64,000 nucleotides of DNA, taken from positions 61,397,023-61,461,022 of the forward strand of contig NC_070604.1 in assembly GCF_027172205.1 (NCBI RefSeq). Reading direction: 5' to 3'. The DNA is from Podarcis raffonei. Taxonomy: Eukaryota; Chordata; Lepidosauria; Squamata; Lacertidae. Both the position numbers and the translations under genes were made by a program. This document shows, one piece after another, positions 58,468-64,000 of the stretch (within the stretch, counting starts at the first letter, position 1; every line of letters begins with the position of its first letter). Below the pieces are notes generated by a model. The model was not told the origin of the DNA. It worked only from the letters and a program-made list of their open reading frames with translations, and searched no databases.

Positions 58468-58616
58468 TTGTGACCAAAATTACTTCAGCCATGGGCATTG
58501 ATCCATGGGATGGTCCAGGAGATCTGAATCCCAAGCCTTTTGTGCTAGGCCCCAGATCTCCTGACTCCTCCATCTTTGGGTGGTATCCAGCCATGTAGTA
58601 AGTTAGCACCTCTGGG

Positions 58617-59636
58617 TTATTCTTCCTGGTACAAGTCCACAGTAGACGTTCTTGTATAGAAGATCTGACGGGATAAAACAAGCTTTACAGCTTTCCTGAA
58701 CCAGTGGTAGGAAAACACATAAATCAAAGGGTTGCAGGCTGAATTAAAGTAAGCAAACCAAATGAGAACATCAAACACAACAGGTGGGGTAATGAAATCA
58801 AGAAGGCTGTCTACCATCGTGTCCACGGTAAATGGCAACCAGCATAAGAGGTAGATGCCAACAGCGATTCCCAGTGTTTTCGCTGCCTTCATTTCTCGCC
58901 TTGTCGCTCCTGACCGACGCATGGACCCGGCTCTCTGATTGACACTGTTTATCTGCTTGGCTTGCCTGGTCGCCACGATAAATATCTTGACATACAGCCC
59001 TACCATGATGAGGCAGGGGAAGAAGAAGAGCGGGAAGTTTATCCAGCCCCAGAGTTTGTTGAACAGCAGCTGGCAGCTCCCAACGCAAGGCATGTCCTGC
59101 AAGAACTGGCCTAAACTTTCCTCAACTCTTTTGCTATAGAGGAAGATGGACGTGTAAAGCACAGGAACTCCCCACCCGACCACGACATAGACGCCAGCGA
59201 CCCTGACGGTGAACTTGGTGGTGTAGCGCAGAGGGTCGCAGATGGCACAGTGGCGGTCGATGGAGATAAAGCAGAGGTGGAAAATGGAGGCCAAGCAGAA
59301 GACAGTGTCCAGGAAGGTGTGGAAACGGCAGAAGGCATCCCCGAAGTACCAGCAGCTCTCCACCGAGCGGATCGTGCTGAAGGGAAGGACTGTTAAGCCT
59401 AGCAGGAGGTCTGCCAGCGCCAGGGAGAGCAGCAAGAAATTGGTGGGGGTGTGAAGGATTTTGAAGTGGAAGATGGAAATAATCACCAGCAGGTTCCCCA
59501 GGACTGTAAGTAGCATGCCCAGGGCACAGACCACGTAGATGGTTAGCTGGACCCCAAAGGGATGTAGGGTTCGGTAGCAGGAGCCATTAATCTTAAAGCA
59601 AAGCGGGGCTGGGGCAGCTTCCACAACAGAGCTCAT
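58617..59636 (-). CDS. TAAR5: Trace amine-associated receptor 5 (class A GPCR)
   Basis: Single-exon, 339-aa seven-transmembrane receptor. TAAR5 couples through Golf/Gs and in mammals detects trimethylamine in olfactory sensory neurons. Visible hallmarks are: N-glycosylation sequon NGS at 17-19; Cys20 and ECL2 Cys184/Cys188; LHTPTNFLLLSLALADLLLG in TM2 (61-80); the amine-binding Asp110 in TM3 (FLDTVFCL); DRH at 127-129; CWLPFT in TM6 (265-270); and the TAAR fingerprint NSACNPLIYVFSYHWF (298-313). The C-terminus STVDLYQEE is close to human TAAR5 TRTVDLYQE. Blocks such as STIRSVESCW and FHLCFISIDRHCAICDP assign it to TAAR5 rather than TAAR1, 2 or 6-9. The human protein is about 337 aa. The start MSSVVEA aligns with the human start. 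The frame is intact, with no sign of decay. Confidence 0.97.
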   Translation of the reverse strand: MSSVVEAAPAPLCFKINGSCYRTLHPFGVQLTIYVVCALGMLLTVLGNLLVIISIFHFKILHTPTNFLLLSLALADLLLGLTVLPFSTIRSVESCWYFGDAFCRFHTFLDTVFCLASIFHLCFISIDRHCAICDPLRYTTKFTVRVAGVYVVVGWGVPVLYTSIFLYSKRVEESLGQFLQDMPCVGSCQLLFNKLWGWINFPLFFFPCLIMVGLYVKIFIVATRQAKQINSVNQRAGSMRRSGATRREMKAAKTLGIAVGIYLLCWLPFTVDTMVDSLLDFITPPVVFDVLIWFAYFNSACNPLIYVFSYHWFRKAVKLVLSRQIFYTRTSTVDLYQEE

Positions 59637-62600
59637 TCTTCTCTACCACGTCTTTCTGCCCCTCTCAGCTGTTTTGGCTCTGGCAATCTTTCTTCTGTAT
59701 CTGGGGGAGGGTGGGCGTAAATACTTAGCTACTAATTTTATTATATGACCGAGTTCATTAATTTATGAATCACCTCCCACGCGAGTCTCAAGGTGATTTA
59801 CAAACACACCAAACAAACAGTTAAAATTGGCTCTCTCTCCTTTTTTAAGGCACAAAAGATGACACTCTGAAATACAGAATAAACATCTTTTTACCCAGCT
59901 GGAAAAGCTGGTTGAAACAAAAATGCCTTCCAACTGTCTCTGGAAAATATAAATAGTAATATTTAAGGGACTTGGAGTAGATACTCTCCTGAAGACAGCA
60001 GCAGTGACCTACTAGGTATATAAGGGGAAAGTCAGTCTTTCAAGTTACCTGGTGCCTAGCTCCAAAGGAGCCATCTCCATTTCAGTTTCTTTCATTTTCC
60101 TGATCTTAAGTTCAGTTTTCCATATTTCCACATTGGTTTGTGATATTTTTTTCTTGTGATGTTCTCATGAATATTCAACAGCATTTGAGTGCCATATATA
60201 CATTTTTGCAAAACAATTTCCCCTAACTAAGTGCACCTCTGTGTGCTATTTTCACTAACATCTGCATTTTTATTACCCTACTTTTATACATGTTACTTGG
60301 CTGGAGAATGCACTACAGAATTTGGAGAAGTGCAAATGTAGAAAGATGGCTGTATTTTTAAAAATCATTTTGGAAAGTGAATTTAGTAGGTTCACCATTA
60401 AATGTGAACTGAATCAAATTTCTCCCTTGTCTCTCATAGGGCATTATTTGTTGATACCAAAACCTTGAACTTTGCCTGGTAATTATGAAGCACAGAGTGT
60501 AATATTTGTGCAAAGAATCCTTAGGAGAGAGTCTGTCTGGCTCAAGGAATATCATTACAAAACTAGGTGATCAGTCAAACTGGTGTAACCCCACTAGTTT
60601 CATACATACACAAAATCACATCCTTTTCCTATTGATTCATTAAACTGTAATAGCCTCCTCCTCTAGTTCTATACTGTATTCATGATCACAAAAGCAGACT
60701 AAAATCCCCCTTCCACTTTTAAGTGGATAAAGAATGGACAAAATCCACCTTCTCATTTTTAAATCACCCTGATTTAAGTACAGTGAAGTGTTACAGGGAA
60801 ATTAATGTGAAATTAGGAGCTTTTAGATAGGGACTTCAAATGTGAGTGCTCACTAGTTCTGTTTTGTTTGTTTTTTGTTTTGCCTGAATGCCATGACACT
60901 TTATTATGATGATAAGGATGCCTGGTGTCAGAGGATTTTGTTTTTGGCTGCACCCATTCTAGAGGCGCAACCACATGCTTGTTCTGTAACAGCGATCACA
61001 GCATTCTTCAGGGTTTACAGGACTAATGTGGTGGTGGGGCAATATTTCCATACTGAGAAGACTTTAAAATGTTGTATAAAACATTGCAAATAAAAAAAAT
61101 GCAACAACAACTCTCCAAAGAGACAAAGTGCATTTCTGGGGTATCCTAAATATGCCCCCCTCCCAATAGAGAGGTAGATAGTCAGATAGCTATAGATACA
61201 GACATTAGAAGAGCATGTTCCCTTTGTCTCATCTCTGATAATAATAATAATTTTATTGTTTAAACCCTGCCCATCTAGCAGGGTTGACCCAGCCGCCTTC
61301 TCCTAGAAGTCATAAGTCTATTTAGGAAACAGGGTTGTTAGGGTGAACTTAAAAATTGACTTGTTACATAATTTACATCTTTATCTTCTGCTTGTTCACT
61401 CAGAGGAAAGTCCTCGTACTTTCAATGGGACTTACCCCCGAGTAAGTGACAGCATGGCTCAGTGTTGAAAAAGGGTGATTTGGGCTACTTCAGTAAATCT
61501 ACATTTTTGTTTAGAATACTGTACGTGCATATGGGAATATTGCACTGTGTGCACAATGGTGTATTTTTTAATCTTCAGTCTTCGCTTGGTTATGATTCAA
61601 TTTTGTATTTTTATAAATCTGTTTTTAAAAATGAAAAATTGGTTATGTAGATGAAGAGGAGAACAAAATAAAAGTTTATGTAATGGTGGTGGTGGGAACT
61701 TTATTTCTCACAATTTCCAAAAAAATAAGTTTCAGGTTTTTTAAAAAGGGTATTTCTCCATTTCCAGTTACTGCAGAAATATAAACAGAATTACAGGACT
61801 GAAAATCTCTCAACCAAAAGATTAAAAACAAATAGTCAACATTTATTGATTTTTATGGTCTAGTATCACAGTTTAAATATCAAGCCTCTCTTTTACAAAG
61901 CAAATAAACCAGGATAAAGGACAGTACTGAAGTAATTTTCCAAGGTGTGTGTGTGTCTTTGTGTTTTTGGAAGTCTCCAACAATTACGGTAGTCTGGATG
62001 ATTTGAATTTGTTACATTCTTTAAAGCCAGAATTAAGACAAAGTCTTTAAGTAGTTTATCTGAAACTTTCTTTAAAAAGTAACTGAAATGCACGTGAATG
62101 TAGTATAAAGACTTGGATCATATATATGAAAATGAAAATCCAATTTCTTGTAGTTGGGTTGAAATAGAACAAAGTACAGTAAGGATTACCTGCTGTTGCC
62201 CACCGCCTTAACTTCCAGAGTTTCTCTTCAGCTGGGAAGTCTGAAATCAGCCAGTGCCTTATATAATCCAGTCCTTTCTAATGAACAGTGTAACTGAAGG
62301 TGTGGTCAGCAAGGCACATGCGTCTTCAGCAACAGCAATGTTGCTGGCTGTCAAATGTCCTGTGATGTACAGACCTCCATGCTCATTACTCACTTGCCTG
62401 TTAAATCTTAACAGCAGGGTCACCAATTGTCTATACATGTCCTGCCCATAATAATGTTGCTCTAACTGTCCACTGTTTTTCCCACAGATTTGGCCTGTTC
62501 CCTCTCATCTAAGTCCCAGATAAGGTCCCTCTCATCAATCCTACCTCTTCGATTAAGCTGCAATTCTACTTTCTTTAGGATGAGCTGCATTTTCTTGTGA

Positions 62601-63560
62601 GACATTTCTCATTCTCATCCATATTACTTACACATTCCTTCACTGGAAGCTTCGTATATATGTTTTACCTTATCAATATTGCAAGCTTGGGCACAATATG
62701 CAATGAGGGCAGGCAATATTATTATTCCTTAGACATGTTGTTGGGTTGTATCAACTCTCTTCAGTGCAGACCCATTGAAATTAATGACTAAACTCTGAGC
62801 ATGTCTAAAGTTGGAAAGCACTGATTGTCTCTCAGCCTAACCTCAAAGTATTGTTGTGTTGATAAAATGAGAACAGTCCATGTAATCTGCTTAGGCTTTT
62901 TGGTGGATGGGTGGGATGCAGCAGTGATAGAGGGAAAAAAATATGGGAGGTACAGAACTTGCTCAGGTCTTGACAGGACAGTAGAATGCTGAGAGAAGAC
63001 TATAATGATATTTTGGGTGCTTGCAAAAAGTGTTTTAAAACCAGCAGTATAACAACAGTTGTTTGTTAGTAAGTGAGCTAACCCAAACAGCATCTTCTTT
63101 GTACTGCTTTACTATATACTTTGTGAAGGCTTAGAGTCTCACTTTAGGGTCAACCACACAATCACCCCCTGCCCAATGTGCTGCTCAAGGAAACACCATA
63201 GGTATGACAGAGATTATTATGGGCCAGAAAAAGAATGGGAACAACTGTCTGATTCCCAGCACAGTCCTGATGTTTCTGCCCAGGATCAGGACATCCTGTC
63301 TCTGTCAATGGACAGCTCAACTACCTGCCAGTTTTCTGCAATTTGCTCCAGACAAATCTAAGGTAGAGATGAATAGAGTCAGAGCACCTAAGACCTAAGA
63401 CTCCTCTCCAGGATTGGAACTGGGGCTTCGTAAATCAGACCGCTGGTGCTAAAAGACTGAATGCTCTAGAAACTGCATTGAGTGTTGAATAGGGGGGCTG
63501 GCCTGTTGACTTCAAGGACTACCCTAATGTCTTTGATCATGCAGGATAAAGCGTGTCCTC
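59637..63560. other. Upstream of TAAR5, no gene recognised
   Basis: AT-rich, with an L2 end at 61.24 kb and small palindromic-repeat pieces near 61.4 and 62.76 kb. Mammalian TAAR genes often have a single coding exon, but no second TAAR-like frame occurs here. A TAAR5 promoter or upstream non-coding exon cannot be placed from sequence alone. Confidence 0.5.
61237..61312 (-). mobile_element. Short L2 LINE 3' end
   Basis: An (AAT)n tail, then TTTTATTGTTTAAACCCTGC, CCATCTAGCAGGGTTGACCC and AGCC, a diverged L2 terminus on the minus strand. Confidence 0.6.
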
Positions 63561-63671
63561 TCTAAAAGAGGGCACGTGTTGCAGTGAGACCTGGAATAGA
63601 ATCATAGAATCATAGAATCATAGAATTAATCTAAAATCTAAAAGAGGGCACGTGTTGCAGTGAGACCTGGA
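63561..63671 (+). repeat. 35-bp perfect direct repeat around a CR1-type tail
   Basis: Copies at 63,561-63,595 and 63,637-63,671 (TCTAAAAGAGGGCACGTGTT and onward) are identical. The 41 bp between them are ATAGAATC units, the complement of the CR1 3' tail. Confidence 0.92.
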
Positions 63672-64000
63672 GACTGACCTCCTGGTTGTGGGCAGGTACG
63701 ATATATTGGACAGCTACAACACCCGATTGGTAGGTCCCTCGTTGCTGGGTTGAATCTGGCCAATGGGGTGCATTCTAAATGGATCGAGGGACCTATATAT
63801 ACCTATTCACGTGACCCAGAGCTTCCTATTTCAGCTTGTGCATCGCAACACCCACCCACCTCTCCCTATATTTAGGGCATTTCGCGATTGACCTTGCTAT
63901 GCCGTCGTGTGTCGTCTGTCGTTGGGACAGGAGCACAGCGGGAAATTTCCCCACTTGGCTGATTGGCTGTTGCCATTTGAGTTTCGCCTGCCGCGTAGCA
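63672..64000 (+). other. Promoter-like sequence cut by the window end, identity unresolved
   Basis: Contains TATATATACC near 63,792 and the short inverted pair TAGGTCCCTC and GAGGGACCTA upstream of it. Then follow moderately GC-rich sequence and CCACTTGGCTGATTGGCTG. It could be the end of a retroelement or a CpG-poor promoter. No coding evidence. Confidence 0.3.

Overview
This is a vertebrate nuclear window, almost certainly from a squamate reptile (lizard). Two host genes are recognisable, both on the minus strand. One is STX7 (syntaxin-7), whose nine coding exons can be read in frame from 39,621 down to 18,182, with an inferred non-coding first exon in a CpG island near 47.4 kb. The other is TAAR5 (trace amine-associated receptor 5), a single-exon olfactory-type GPCR at 58,617-59,636. 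STX7 beside a TAAR gene matches the order known on human chromosome 6q23. The lizard assignment rests on the repeats: six Sauria-type tRNA SINEs, a BovB LINE fragment, a long L2 LINE with the (ATT)n-tailed 3' end seen in squamates, CR1 LINEs and CR1-tailed tRNA SINEs.

Layout. 1-16.3 kb is intergenic, with no recognised gene, and holds a degraded LTR-element piece (about 4.48-5.09 kb), BovB, SINEs and palindromic MITEs. 16.3-18.2 kb is the probable STX7 3' UTR, with a long (CU)n(CA)n tract in mRNA sense. 18.2-39.7 kb holds STX7 coding exons 10 to 2. Its last intron carries a 3.1-kb L2 copy whose EN-RT frame is interrupted only twice. 39.7-47.4 kb is STX7 intron 1 with MITEs, a CR1 split by a Sauria SINE, and CR1-tailed SINEs. 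46.6-47.6 kb is the CpG-island promoter. 47.6-58.6 kb is the STX7-TAAR5 spacer, with a TIR element sitting in a TA array, a Sauria SINE, a hAT-like MITE, a Copia LTR element with nearly identical LTRs, and an L2 end. 59.6-64 kb lies upstream of TAAR5 and has no recognised gene. At its right edge are a 35-bp direct repeat around a CR1-type tail and a promoter-like stretch cut off by the window end.

How the genes relate. STX7 is a Qa-SNARE of late endosome and lysosome fusion. TAAR5 is an amine receptor that in mammals detects trimethylamine. They are neighbours by conserved synteny, not by shared pathway. Nothing here looks like a new multi-gene system. The points most worth checking are the very young-looking Copia copy, the almost open L2, SINE heads from two different tRNAs sharing one CR1 tail, and several nested insertions with readable target-site duplications.
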